Source of the DNA: an uncultured Vibrio sp.
Lineage (GTDB): Bacteria > Pseudomonadota > Gammaproteobacteria > Enterobacterales > Vibrionaceae
DNA length: 64,000 bases
NCBI GenBank assembly: GCA_947504195.1
Contig: CANNGN010000002.1
Span: forward strand, 434,001 to 498,000
Direction of reading: 5' to 3'
Position numbers and translations under genes: made by a program. A model generated the notes under the pieces. That model did not search any database, was not told the origin of the DNA, and saw nothing but the letters and a program-made list of their open reading frames with translations. Below, one piece after another: positions 46,828 to 56,154 of this stretch. Within the stretch, counting starts at the first letter, position 1, and every line of letters starts with the position of its first letter.

Positions 46828-48045
46828 TTACCAGTGCCAAAGAGTGCCATCTTCCAACCGACTTACCGGAAGGTAAGAACGTTTGTATGAGTATTTCGCT
46901 GCGGTTTCTTCGTCAAATTCAACACCTAAACCCGGGGCATCGCTCACCATGATCATGCCATTTTCTAGACGCATATCATGTTTAAAAATCGAACGACATT
47001 CATCATTCCCAAACCCGACAAACTCTTGAATACCAAAGTTATGCGTTGAGATGTTTAAGTGCATGTGTGCGGCAAAACAGATAGGAGACAAATCAGGAGC
47101 ACCGTGTGGTGCGGTGCGAATATTGTGTACGTCAGCGTAATCGGAGATTTTTTTCACACCAGTAATCCCACCAGCATGAGTCGCGGCTACTCGGATATAG
47201 TCAATTAATTGGTTTTGCATCAGATCTTTACAATCCCAAATTGTGTTATAGGTTTCACCAATTGCTAGTGGGGTCGTCGTATGGTGACGGATTAATTTAT
47301 AGTTTTCTTGGTTCTCGGCAATAGAGGCATCCTCTAAAAAGAGTAGATTGTATTCTTCGAGCATCTTGCCAAGCTTTGCTGATTCAATTGGAGTCAAACG
47401 ACTATGAACATCGTGAAGAAACTCAACTTGATCTCCAAAACGCTCTCGGGCTTGTTTAAATAACTCCGGCACTAATTTGAAGTACTTCGGCGTCGACCAA
47501 TCTTGTTCTGGTGGAAGTGGGCGGTTTCCCTGAAGCTCAAAGTAGTCTTTTTTGTCACCTAGCACGCCGTAGGTTTCAGATAAACCGGGGATAGCGGTCT
47601 GAAGTCTAACGGCCTTAAAACCTTGGTCGATTGACTCTTGCACTTTATCTAATGTGTCTTCAATATTCTCACCATTCGCATGAGCATATAGGCTGACACC
47701 GGTTCGGCATTTTCCACCTAAAAGTTGATAAACTGGTAACCCTGTCACTTTTCCCTTAATATCCCATAATGCCATATCAATCGCCGCAATCGCAGCCATA
47801 GTGATTGGGCCTCGACGCCAATAGACACCTTTATATAAATATTGCCATATGTCTTCAATATTATGGGCATCTCGTCCAATAAGACACGGGGTAACATGTT
47901 CTTCAAGGTAAGTTACAACGGCGAGTTCGCGTCCATTTACCGTGGCATCGCCTAAACCATAAATTCCGTTTTCGGTCGTCACTTTTACGGTAACAAAGTT
48001 TCTACCGGGGTTGGTGACAAATACCTGGATGTCAGTGATTTTCAT
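46828..48045 (-). CDS. manD: D-mannonate dehydratase-type enolase (ManD/RspA)
   Basis: A 405-residue enolase-superfamily dehydratase. Catalytic residues recalled from Novosphingobium ManD are present: R147, Y159, D212, H214, E238, E264, H314 and E341 (NFGIQEF). Residue A316 lies at the position that is Ala in efficient mannonate dehydratases and Pro in poor ones, suggesting true activity. The reaction turns D-mannonate into 2-keto-3-deoxygluconate, the substrate of kdgK in this window. It is divergent from a LacI regulator with operators between them. Confidence 0.85.
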   Translation of the reverse strand: MKITDIQVFVTNPGRNFVTVKVTTENGIYGLGDATVNGRELAVVTYLEEHVTPCLIGRDAHNIEDIWQYLYKGVYWRRGPITMAAIAAIDMALWDIKGKVTGLPVYQLLGGKCRTGVSLYAHANGENIEDTLDKVQESIDQGFKAVRLQTAIPGLSETYGVLGDKKDYFELQGNRPLPPEQDWSTPKYFKLVPELFKQARERFGDQVEFLHDVHSRLTPIESAKLGKMLEEYNLLFLEDASIAENQENYKLIRHHTTTPLAIGETYNTIWDCKDLMQNQLIDYIRVAATHAGGITGVKKISDYADVHNIRTAPHGAPDLSPICFAAHMHLNISTHNFGIQEFVGFGNDECRSIFKHDMRLENGMIMVSDAPGLGVEFDEETAAKYSYKRSYLPVSRLEDGTLWHW

Positions 48046-48084
48046 TGTTTACTCCAGTGAAATATACGATGTTTACCAAGCCAG

Positions 48085-48109
48085 TAAAACGGTTTAGTAA
48101 ATCGATTTA
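48085..48109. promoter_or_regulatory. Tandem LacI-type operators
   Basis: TAAAACGGTTTA (48085-48096) and TAAATCGATTTA (48098-48109) are near-identical 12-bp palindromes with the central CG typical of LacI-family operators, 13 bp apart centre to centre. The second is extended to a perfect 16-bp palindrome AGTAAATCGATTTACT (48096-48111). Further half-sites (TAAACGATCA, TGATCGGTTTA) follow at 48121-48165. Confidence 0.7.
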
Positions 48110-48182
48110 CTTGTTTAGGTTAAACGATCAAGATAGAATGTCAAATCCACTAATTGATCGGTTTAACAAAAATAATATTTAG

Positions 48183-49208
48183 ATGACTAAAATCAAAATT
48201 GTCGATGTAGCAACTCTTGCTGGTGTATCTAAAAGTACCGTATCTCAGTACCTAAATGGCCGATTTGGGCATATGTCTTCGGCTACGAAAGAGCGCATTC
48301 GTTGTGCAGTGGAAGAGTTGAATTACGTGCCAAATCCAATTGCACGTAGCTTAAAAAGTGATAAGACCAAAACCGTTGGCGTGATTGTTCGTGATATTAC
48401 AGGGTTTAATACTAGCCGAGTTTTGCGAGGGATCGATGATTGCTGTAAGAAGGCAGGGTATAACGTATTAATCTACAACACGGATTTTGATGCAGATGTA
48501 GAGCGCCGTTCTCTCGAAACCTTAAAACAGATGTGTATTGATGGCATTATTATTACGTCGTCAGGGAAAAATGCCGATGTTATTAATCAATATCATCATT
48601 CAGGTTATCCGGTGGTGCAGTTTCAATTAGAGTACAACGACTGTCCAACCAATATGGTGTTGTCCGATTACCGCACGGCGGCGAAAAAGGCGACGGAGTA
48701 TTTGATTTCGCTTGGACACAAACGAATCGGCTTTATGACACAGCACTTTGGAGGCAGTCGCTCGCGTAAAGAGCGTTATCAAGGGTATCTTGATGCATTG
48801 AGTGTTAACAATATTTCTTATGATGACGAGTTGATTCAGTATTGGGATCGTGACCAAGGGTTTGAGTCTTCGCCTGTAGAACTTTTAGATAGCGATAATT
48901 CTCCGACCGCTTTTTTTACCCAACACTTAGCCATTACAACAGACTTACTGAAGCTGTGTAATCAGCATCGTATTGACGTACCTCAGCGTGTTTCTATTGT
49001 TGGGTTTGACGATATTCCCATGGTAGATATGTTTAAAGTTCCTATAACCGTGATTCAGCAAGATTCTTATCGTATTGGGTACGAGTCGGCAAACATGCTA
49101 TTAAAGGAGTTGGCGGACAAGGCTAAGACGGAAGCGGTCAAAAAAGTTATTGTGCCATGTGAATTGGTGATTCGAGATTCCTGCAACTCACCGCTTGAGA
49201 AGATGTAA
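48183..49208 (+). CDS. LacI-family regulator divergent from manD
   Basis: A 341-residue LacI-family repressor: HTH and hinge (IVDVATLAGVSKSTVSQYLNGRFGHMSSATKERIRCAVEELNYVPNPIARSLK), then a periplasmic-binding-type effector domain with SIVGFDDIPMVDMFKVPITVIQQDSYRIG. It sits divergently next to manD with a good operator pair between, so it probably represses the manD-oxidoreductase genes and itself. Effector is probably a sugar acid. Confidence 0.9.
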   Translation: MTKIKIVDVATLAGVSKSTVSQYLNGRFGHMSSATKERIRCAVEELNYVPNPIARSLKSDKTKTVGVIVRDITGFNTSRVLRGIDDCCKKAGYNVLIYNTDFDADVERRSLETLKQMCIDGIIITSSGKNADVINQYHHSGYPVVQFQLEYNDCPTNMVLSDYRTAAKKATEYLISLGHKRIGFMTQHFGGSRSRKERYQGYLDALSVNNISYDDELIQYWDRDQGFESSPVELLDSDNSPTAFFTQHLAITTDLLKLCNQHRIDVPQRVSIVGFDDIPMVDMFKVPITVIQQDSYRIGYESANMLLKELADKAKTEAVKKVIVPCELVIRDSCNSPLEKM

Positions 49209-49283
49209 CTTGTAAGTAGTGAAGCAAACGCCCTAGCAATAATCAAATATGTAGTCGGGCGCAAAATGAATTGAATCAATCGA

Positions 49284-50600
49284 TTAGATAGGCGTATACC
49301 CATTGAGCATGACGTCATAAACTGGCCGTAAGAAGGTCTCTTCCATGGTCCACGCTAATGCACTTTCTGATAATGGATCAACAACTTGGAACGGTAGCGC
49401 AGTAACAGGTTCAAGTGAATAGTTGAACTCCCATAACATCGCATGACCGACATCAAGAATCATTGGGCAAGAAGTATAGCCATCCCATTTCGCCACTGGC
49501 TCTTTACCTTCAATAATCGAACGGAGGTTGCTGGTAATTACCGGAAGTTGGGATTTCACAGATGCGGCCGTTTTACCTATCGGTGTGCCAACACAATCTC
49601 CCAAGCCAAATACATTATTGTAGCGTCTATGTTGCATAGTGTATTTGTCTACTTCTAAATAGCCTTTGTACTTCTCTTTGTCTGCTAAGCTTGATTCGCT
49701 GATAACCTTTGGTGGGGTCATTGGAGGAACTACGTGAATAAAATCCCAACCAACGGTGTTACTGCTTCCATCTGACAATGTGAACGTTGCTTCATTTCTA
49801 GCGATATCAATCGAACTTAAGGTTTGCTCATAATTTGGCGTAATATTGCGACGTTGCCAGACATCTTTTAATTTTTGGTCGAATGATTTTACCGCGAATA
49901 GCTTCTCTTCCGATGTATAGTAATCGAATGTAACGTCACCTCGTCGTCCGGATTCTCTAGCGAAATACTCAACTAAGTTTGTTGCTTTCATCGGTGCACC
50001 CGCACATTTCATCGCGCCTTGCGGTCGAGTAAATACTGCCCGTTTTTCGCCGGGCTGGCTAAGAAATTGGTGCGCCTGTTGATAGCTTGCCATACCCGCT
50101 TCAGGGCTGTGATAGATACTCGTAACACCTTGTTTGCCAATTAGATTTGTATCCATACCTTCTATCATGTCATAGCGCAATTCGATTCCTGTCGACACGA
50201 TTAGGTAATCGTAATGCAGACGCTCACCTTTACTAGTTATCACCGTATTCGTATCGGGTAAAAACTCTTCGACAGTCGCTTTTTTATGGATGATGTTAGC
50301 ATCAAGGTATTTTTCGATAGGGCTGATAACATCGGAGCGTTGTTGGTATGAGCCAGCAAGCAGAAGAGTTTGACCAGGCTGGTACCAATGGAAATCTCTA
50401 GGCTCAACGATGGTAATTTTTGCCCCGTCGAGATGACGCATTAGCATGTTCGCCAGTCCAATACCACCAGCCCCACCACCGGTAATGACAATATTTGCTT
50501 TGGTCGGTATTTTACTTATATGTGAATAACCAATTCCGGATGCGCCCAATGCTCCTATACCAAGACCTGCTTTTAGTATGGTTCTTCTCGAAATAGCCAT
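49284..50600 (-). CDS. sqr: Type II sulfide:quinone oxidoreductase with Tat signal
   Basis: A 438-residue FAD protein. Residues 4-10 read SRRTILK, a twin-arginine motif, followed by a Gly-rich hydrophobic stretch. The FAD motif is TGGGAGGIGLANML. The two redox cysteines of type II SQR are C199 (MKCAGAP) and C378 (DGYTSCPM), with spacing close to human SQOR 201 and 379 and the same neighbouring residues. It would oxidise sulfide and reduce quinone, probably from the periplasmic face given the Tat signal. No sulfur dioxygenase or rhodanese gene is adjacent. Convergent with the LacI gene. Confidence 0.9.
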   Translation of the reverse strand: MAISRRTILKAGLGIGALGASGIGYSHISKIPTKANIVITGGGAGGIGLANMLMRHLDGAKITIVEPRDFHWYQPGQTLLLAGSYQQRSDVISPIEKYLDANIIHKKATVEEFLPDTNTVITSKGERLHYDYLIVSTGIELRYDMIEGMDTNLIGKQGVTSIYHSPEAGMASYQQAHQFLSQPGEKRAVFTRPQGAMKCAGAPMKATNLVEYFARESGRRGDVTFDYYTSEEKLFAVKSFDQKLKDVWQRRNITPNYEQTLSSIDIARNEATFTLSDGSSNTVGWDFIHVVPPMTPPKVISESSLADKEKYKGYLEVDKYTMQHRRYNNVFGLGDCVGTPIGKTAASVKSQLPVITSNLRSIIEGKEPVAKWDGYTSCPMILDVGHAMLWEFNYSLEPVTALPFQVVDPLSESALAWTMEETFLRPVYDVMLNGYTPI

Positions 50601-51054
50601 CTTTGACTTCCTATATTGAATGCCTTCTCGCTGACTTGCTCTATTGAAGGTTTTTTAGCTGTATATCATTATATGCTAAATATAGACCCTATTTTGGTAG
50701 ATGCACTTTATTTATTTGCTTATGCCAATAAATTTGTTGATAACTGTGTGGAATTTAACGATTTTACGATTTAACATGTGCAACTTGAAGTATAAACACA
50801 TCAATGTGGTGAAATTATTGTTGATGATCATTTCAATAGGTTATGAAGAAATCTAAGATTGTTATGGAGAGAAAATCGATAAGTGCGTGATTGAATATAT
50901 ATGTAATGAGTTACAGATCTCATTTTAACTTGTTGGCAAATGCTAAATGGTTTTATTTATTATGCTATTATAATACAATACTATTAGATGTGAGAGCTAA
51001 GAGTATCGCTTTTACTTCTTAGTAGAGGCTAACTAACCAAAAGAGAGTAAGAAA
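50601..51054. other. Divergent promoter region, sqr / dehR
   Basis: 454 bp, AT-rich, no gene. The dehR side holds a -10 element (TATAAT, 50969-50974) overlapping the palindrome ATTATAATACAAT (50967-50979). No other motif was recognised on the sqr side. Confidence 0.5.
50967..50979. promoter_or_regulatory. Candidate alginate-regulon operator before dehR
   Basis: ATTATAATACAAT matches the recurrent palindrome ATTGTAATACAAT at 12 of 13 positions. It overlaps the -10 box of dehR, so a bound repressor would block transcription. Confidence 0.55.
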
Positions 51055-51810
51055 ATGAGTAATAAAGTTGCATTTATTTCTGGTGCTACTGGTGGAATTG
51101 GCTTCCAAGTCGCTAAGCGCCTTGGCCAAGACGGTTACACAGTCGTATTAAACGGAATTGAAGATGAAAAAGGCGCAGAGCGTATTGCTGAGCTTAGTGC
51201 TGAAGGAATTGAAGCGGAATACTACGGTTTCGATGTAACTGACGATAAAGCTGTGACCGAAAACATTAATGCTATCGGCGAAAAATACGGAAAAATTGAT
51301 GTTGTGGTAAACAACGCTGGTGGTCTTGGTGGTCGTAGCCCAATGGAAGAGATGACGACTGAGTTCTACCGTTTTGTCATGGCGCTAAATTTAGACAGCG
51401 CATTCTTCGTATCACGTGCTGCAATTCCATTCTTGAAAAAAGCGGAAGGTGGCTCAATCGTTAACTTTACGTCTAACGCAGGTTGGAATGCGGGTGGCCC
51501 TGGCGCTGGTATTTACGGTGTTTCTAAAGGTGCAGTCCATACTCTAACTCGCGCTTTAGCAAAAGAGTTGGCACCAGCTGGTATTCGCGTAAATGCAGTT
51601 TCTCCTGGTACAATCGATACGCCTTTCCACGCTCAAATTAAAGCGACTAAACCAGAAGTCTTTGCTTCTTGGAAAGACAGCATTATGTTAGGTCGTCTTG
51701 GCGAGCCAGAAGAGGTCGCTTCTGTTATCTCATTCCTAGTAAGTAAAGATGCTTCATTCATCACTGCTGAAACACTTCAAATTGGTGGTGGTCAAGCATT
51801 GGGTATCTAA
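51055..51810 (+). CDS. dehR: SDR-family DEH reductase (alginate monomer reduction)
   Basis: A 251-residue short-chain dehydrogenase: nucleotide motif GATGGIG (10-16), NNAG, and triad S140, Y154, K158 (YGVSK). Located at the head of the alginate cluster; Vibrio relatives reduce 4-deoxy-L-erythro-5-hexoseulose uronate (DEH) to 2-keto-3-deoxygluconate. The assignment rests on context as well as on family. Terminator at 51851-51901; RBS AGAGAGTAAGAAA-type upstream. Confidence 0.85.
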   Translation: MSNKVAFISGATGGIGFQVAKRLGQDGYTVVLNGIEDEKGAERIAELSAEGIEAEYYGFDVTDDKAVTENINAIGEKYGKIDVVVNNAGGLGGRSPMEEMTTEFYRFVMALNLDSAFFVSRAAIPFLKKAEGGSIVNFTSNAGWNAGGPGAGIYGVSKGAVHTLTRALAKELAPAGIRVNAVSPGTIDTPFHAQIKATKPEVFASWKDSIMLGRLGEPEEVASVISFLVSKDASFITAETLQIGGGQALGI

Positions 51811-51850
51811 TCCCTTTAGTTTGAACTGAATTAACAATTTTTTGCAAAAC

Positions 51851-51901
51851 AAAGCCACTTAGTTCGCATATTTCCCCCAAATAGAGCTAGGTGGTTTTTT
51901 T
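51851..51901 (+). terminator. Intrinsic terminator of dehR
   Basis: AAAGCCACTTAG pairs with CTAGGTGGTTTT over 12 bp (two wobbles) and is followed by TTT. It ends the dehR message. Confidence 0.7.
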
Positions 51902-51954
51902 ATGTGCGGTGCATAAGATTCTCATACTGCATGAGAAAAGTGTTTTCAGTTTAA

Positions 51955-51984
51955 CAAAAAAGCCCCAACACGAATGTCGGGGCT
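51955..51984 (-). terminator. Intrinsic terminator of the kdgK-eda operon
   Basis: AGCCCCGACA and TGTTGGGGCT (minus strand) form a 10-bp stem followed by TTTTTT. It lies 28 bp past the eda stop. Confidence 0.85.
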
Positions 51985-52011
51985 ATTAAGCTGGAGAGCG
52001 TAGAATGAAAA

Positions 52012-52635
52012 TTAGCTTACTTTCGCAACTGCATCTTTGATCAATACGCCAAGCTCTTCCCACTGTTCATTATCAATAAGATTGGTTGGTACCATCCAAG
52101 TACCACCACAAGCTAAGACAGCAGGGATAGAAAGGTAGTTGTCGATGTTTGAAAGACTTACACCACCAGTAGGCATAAATTTCACTGGATAAACAGCGGT
52201 AAGAGCTTTCAACATACCTACGCCACCTGATGGTTCCGCAGGGAAGAATTTAACGGTTTTAAGACCAAGTTCCATTGCTTGTTCAACAAGGCTAGGGTTA
52301 TTTACGCCAGGTACAATTGGCATATCTTTTTGCTGACAGTATTTAACCGTTGTTGGATTAAGCCCAGGGCTCACAATGAAATCAACGCCAGCGTCGATAG
52401 CTTGATCAACTTGCTCAGGCGTTAAAACAGTACCCGCGCCGATTAGCATATCTGGGTATGCTTCACGCATAATTTTAATTGCACCTACTGCAGCTTCAGT
52501 ACGAAAAGTTACTTCAGCACACGGCATGCCATTGTCCATCAGCGCTTTTGCTAGTGGAAGAGCATGCTCAAGTTTGTTGAGAGCAATTACTGGGATTACC
52601 TTTAAGTCAGCAAGTTGTTGATCTAGTGTTGACAT
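52012..52635 (-). CDS. eda: KDPG aldolase
   Basis: A 207-residue 2-keto-3-deoxy-6-phosphogluconate aldolase. Schiff-base K129 (TVKFFPAE) and E41, R45 (EVTFRT) and T69 (GAGTVL) align with E. coli K133, E45, R49, T73 at a constant offset of four. It splits KDPG into pyruvate and glyceraldehyde-3-phosphate. It follows kdgK by 17 bp in one operon. Confidence 0.95.
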   Translation of the reverse strand: MSTLDQQLADLKVIPVIALNKLEHALPLAKALMDNGMPCAEVTFRTEAAVGAIKIMREAYPDMLIGAGTVLTPEQVDQAIDAGVDFIVSPGLNPTTVKYCQQKDMPIVPGVNNPSLVEQAMELGLKTVKFFPAEPSGGVGMLKALTAVYPVKFMPTGGVSLSNIDNYLSIPAVLACGGTWMVPTNLIDNEQWEELGVLIKDAVAKVS

Positions 52636-52652
52636 ATTTAGTCCTTAAAAAA

Positions 52653-53585
52653 TTATAATCCGATGTCTGGCATCGCTTCAGTTGGAATAATTGCACCTTG
52701 ATATTGAATCACTGTGCCTGCGACTATGTGTCCCGATAATGCAGAATCTTTCGCACTGTATCCGTTTAAGCGGCGAGCTAAATAGCCCGCGCTAAATGAA
52801 TCACCAGCTGCTGTTGTATCGACTACATTTTCAACTGCTTTAGTCGGGACGTATTGAATATTGTCGGCTTCAATAATTACACATTCTTTACTGCCACGTT
52901 TGATGGCAATTTCTTGCACACCTTGTCCTTGAGTGCGTTCAATACATTGTTCGATATTGTCGTCACCGTAAAGATCTTGCTCATCGTCAAACGTGAGTAG
53001 TGCAATATCGGTCAAGGATAACGCCTGCAAGTAAGTTTTCTGAGCTTCTTCAAGTGAAGTCCATAACTTAGGGCGGTAATTATTATCAAAAATAACTTTG
53101 CCACCGTTAGCTTTAATTTTTTCTAATACGGAAAACAGTTGCTTTCGGCCATTTTCAGTAAGAATAGCAAGGGTAATACCGCTTAGGTATACAGCATCAA
53201 AGCCTGATAATGTTTCGATTAATTTTGTACTTTCATCTTGATCAAACAGATATTTCGCAGCGGCGTCGTTTCTCCAATAATAGAAACAGCGCTCTCCGGT
53301 GTCATCGGTTTCAATGTAGTACATTCCTGGTTGCTTGTTATCTAAGCGTAAAATATGTTGGGTGTTAATGCCTTCTTTTGACCATGCATCGAGCATGTTT
53401 TGACTAAAACCATCTTGACCAAGAGCGGTGATGTAATTGGTCTTGATTGCGGTGTTTTGTGTTAGTCGGGAAAGATACAATGCAGTATTGAGAGTATCAC
53501 CACCGAAGCGCTGGGTTAGAAAGTCGCCAGATTGTTGAAGCTCAATCATGCATTCGCCAATCACTGCAATGTTAAATGTCGTCAT
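52653..53585 (-). CDS. kdgK: 2-keto-3-deoxygluconate kinase
   Basis: A 310-residue pfkB-family kinase: N-terminal FNIAVIGECMIELQQ and C-terminal signature DTTAAGDSFSAGYLA with the catalytic Asp. It phosphorylates KDG to KDPG. The start at 53585 is preferred over a frame extension to 53642: AGGTG lies 6 nt upstream and the length then matches E. coli KdgK (309). Forms an operon with eda; divergent from the PL17 lyases. Confidence 0.94.
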   Translation of the reverse strand: MTTFNIAVIGECMIELQQSGDFLTQRFGGDTLNTALYLSRLTQNTAIKTNYITALGQDGFSQNMLDAWSKEGINTQHILRLDNKQPGMYYIETDDTGERCFYYWRNDAAAKYLFDQDESTKLIETLSGFDAVYLSGITLAILTENGRKQLFSVLEKIKANGGKVIFDNNYRPKLWTSLEEAQKTYLQALSLTDIALLTFDDEQDLYGDDNIEQCIERTQGQGVQEIAIKRGSKECVIIEADNIQYVPTKAVENVVDTTAAGDSFSAGYLARRLNGYSAKDSALSGHIVAGTVIQYQGAIIPTEAMPDIGL

Positions 53586-53710
53586 TTGATCACCTAATTG
53601 ATAGGGCATAGTTTTAAAAAATATAGGGACAGTGATGAACATATCTTACTCAATCACAGTCGCTCCATGCGATAACCCTGATTCTATCACAATAATAACT
53701 GAAAATTCAT

Positions 53711-53723
53711 TTTGTAATACAAT
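53711..53723. promoter_or_regulatory. Candidate alginate-regulon operator, kdgK/lyase region, site 1
   Basis: TTTGTAATACAAT contains the perfect 11-bp palindrome TTGTAATACAA (53712-53722); 12 of 13 positions match the deduced consensus. Confidence 0.6.
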
Positions 53724-53894
53724 AGTTCCAATTGTTCGTGATGTAAGTCAAAAATAATCTTACTCAAAGTGATTAAAAATGGAGCGTCTACTGCGAATTT
53801 TGTCATGGTTCAGTGCGTTTGATTGCTTTATTGAACAATCTTTTATGTGATTTAGTTCTGCGTTTGGTCATAAGAAGGATGAAACTCAAGCCAT

Positions 53895-53907
53895 ATTGTA
53901 TTACTTT
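53895..53907. promoter_or_regulatory. Candidate alginate-regulon operator, kdgK/lyase region, site 2
   Basis: ATTGTATTACTTT matches ATTGTATTACAAT at 11 of 13 positions and lies 41 bp before the first lyase start, in a typical repressor position. Confidence 0.5.
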
Positions 53908-53947
53908 ATACTCAGTTGAAATTTGTTTTGTCGCTGAGGTTTGTTAG

Positions 53948-56128
53948 ATGAAGAATGAAATATCCGCTATTTTACTGAATGGAGCAGAGATCGCTCAACT
54001 GCAAAAAGAAGTAGGGCGTGACAGCTTAATGGGTAAAACCATTGCGGCTATTAAGAAAGATGTTGATGCGTTTATGGCTTTAGAGTACGACGTACCTGGT
54101 CATGGTGAAGCGGGAGGCTATGAGCATAACCGTCATAAGCAAAATTATAATTATATGAATCTTGCTGGTCGGATGTACTTGGTGACGAACGATAAAAAAT
54201 ATGCTCGTTTTGTCGCAGAATTATTAGCCATGTATGCTGATAAATATCTTCAGTTCGATTTTCATGTTCAAAAAAACACCAACCCGACAGGGCGTCTATT
54301 TCACCAAATTTTAAATGAACATATGTGGTTGTTATACGCAAGCTTGGCGTATTCATGTGTAGAATCATTTATGTCAGTGACCGAACGTGAACACGTGGTC
54401 AATAACCTTTTCCAACCAATGTTGGATATGTTTACTGAAAAATATGGTCATGACTTTGATCGTATTCATAATCACGGGATCTGGGCAGTTGCCGCAGTTG
54501 GTGTGTGTGGTTTAGCTATTGGAAAGCGTGAATATTTAGAAATGTCAGTATTCGGTCTAGATAATTACCGTGCTGGCAAAAAAGAAATGGGTGTAGGTGG
54601 TTTCTTAGCACAAATTTCAAAACTGTTTGCTCCATCTGGCTATTATATTGAAGGTCCTTACTACCACCGTTTTGCTATTCGACCATTGTGTGTGTTTGCC
54701 GAAGTTTTGCATCGTCACATGCCTGAGTTAGATATCTACAACTTTAAAGATAAAGTCATTGGCAATACCGTCCAAGCATTATTGGCTACCGCCTATCCAA
54801 ATGGAGAATTTCCTGCGTTAAACGACGCTTCTCACACTATGGGTATCACCGATATGGGTGTTCAGGTAGCAGTAAGCTTATACAGCAAACATTACGGTCT
54901 TGATGACAATCTTCTTGGGATGGCTAAGATTCAAAATCGTGTTTGGATGCACGCTTGTGGATTGGAACTGTCTAGCGCATTGGAACAAGCCGAAAACGAT
55001 CGTGGTGAAGCGATCGGTATGCCATTTTGGCCAAGCGTTGAGCTAAATGAAGGCCCAGAAGGTGATAAAGGCGCTCAAGGCTTTGTCCGCATGCAAGACG
55101 ACAGCAAAGATGTTTTCCAATTAGTGATGAATTACGGTCAGCATGGTATGGGACACGGTCACTTTGACACCCTAGGTATTAGCTATTTTAACCGTGGACA
55201 AGAAGTATTACGTGAATACGGATTCGGTCGCTGGGTGAACGTTGAACCTAAATTTGGTGGCCGCTATTTAGATGAAAACAAATCCTATGCTCGCCAGACC
55301 ATTGCTCACAATGCGATAACCGTTGATGAAACCTGTCAAAATTACTTTAGTGTTGAGCGTGCCGATAGTGTTCATGGAATCCCACATTTCTTTGAAGTGA
55401 AGGATGCTACGGTTAATGGAATGAGTGCTTTTGCAAATGGTCATTATGATGACTTAGGCATGCAACGCAGTGTCTTTATGCTCAAGCTAGCCGAACTAGA
55501 AGCACCATTACTGCTTGATCTCTATCGTTTAAATGTCGAAGACGATAACGAGCACCAATTTGATTATTCACATCAGTTCGATGGTCAAGTGATTCGCACA
55601 AATTTTGAATATAGTGCGCATCAGGAACTAGACACATTAGGTGATGACTACGGCTACGAACACCTTTGGAATGAAGCGAGCGGCAAAGTATCGGGTTCTG
55701 CATTGGTGAGTTGGTTACAAAACAACAGTTACTACACGTGGCTTGGTACAAACTCAAATACAGAGAGTGAACTTTTCTTCACTCGTACTGGGGCGAACGA
55801 TCCTAGCTTTAACTTACGCAGTCAAACGTCGTTTATTTTACGAGCTAAAGGCCAATCTACTTTGTTTGCTTCTGCACTTGAGACTCACGGTTATTTCAAT
55901 GAAGAGTTTGAGCAATCTGTGAATGCGCGTGGCAAAGTTCAAGATATTCGTGTTATTGCTCACTCTGAGGCGGGTTCAGTAGTAGAGATAGAGACTCTAG
56001 ATTCGACAGTGACGTTCATGGTGAGTAACCAGGAAGGTGTCGTCGAAAGTACGAATCACCTAGTAAAAGCAAACGGCAAAGATTATCAGTGGACAGGCGT
56101 ATATTCGCTAGACGTTCAGGCAAAATAA
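53948..56128 (+). CDS. PL17 oligoalginate lyase (copy 1)
   Basis: A 726-residue family-17 alginate lyase: N-terminal alpha-toroid (about 1-340) and C-terminal heparinase II/III-like beta domain. Active-site blocks include NH at 175-176 (IHNHGIWAV), the tyrosine-rich GYYIEGPYYHRF (231-242), and QHGMGHGHFD (398-407). No signal peptide, so it should act in the cytoplasm on imported oligomers, releasing unsaturated monomer that becomes DEH. A close paralogue follows 26 bp later. Confidence 0.92.
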   Translation: MKNEISAILLNGAEIAQLQKEVGRDSLMGKTIAAIKKDVDAFMALEYDVPGHGEAGGYEHNRHKQNYNYMNLAGRMYLVTNDKKYARFVAELLAMYADKYLQFDFHVQKNTNPTGRLFHQILNEHMWLLYASLAYSCVESFMSVTEREHVVNNLFQPMLDMFTEKYGHDFDRIHNHGIWAVAAVGVCGLAIGKREYLEMSVFGLDNYRAGKKEMGVGGFLAQISKLFAPSGYYIEGPYYHRFAIRPLCVFAEVLHRHMPELDIYNFKDKVIGNTVQALLATAYPNGEFPALNDASHTMGITDMGVQVAVSLYSKHYGLDDNLLGMAKIQNRVWMHACGLELSSALEQAENDRGEAIGMPFWPSVELNEGPEGDKGAQGFVRMQDDSKDVFQLVMNYGQHGMGHGHFDTLGISYFNRGQEVLREYGFGRWVNVEPKFGGRYLDENKSYARQTIAHNAITVDETCQNYFSVERADSVHGIPHFFEVKDATVNGMSAFANGHYDDLGMQRSVFMLKLAELEAPLLLDLYRLNVEDDNEHQFDYSHQFDGQVIRTNFEYSAHQELDTLGDDYGYEHLWNEASGKVSGSALVSWLQNNSYYTWLGTNSNTESELFFTRTGANDPSFNLRSQTSFILRAKGQSTLFASALETHGYFNEEFEQSVNARGKVQDIRVIAHSEAGSVVEIETLDSTVTFMVSNQEGVVESTNHLVKANGKDYQWTGVYSLDVQAK

Positions 56129-56154
56129 GTTAAGGCTATCAGGAGAAATAAATA

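Larger units (their letters stand above)
53586..53947. other. Divergent promoter region, kdgK / PL17 lyases
   Basis: 362 bp without genes. It holds two copies of the recurrent palindrome (53711-53723 and 53895-53907), which would allow one regulator to control both directions. Confidence 0.55.
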
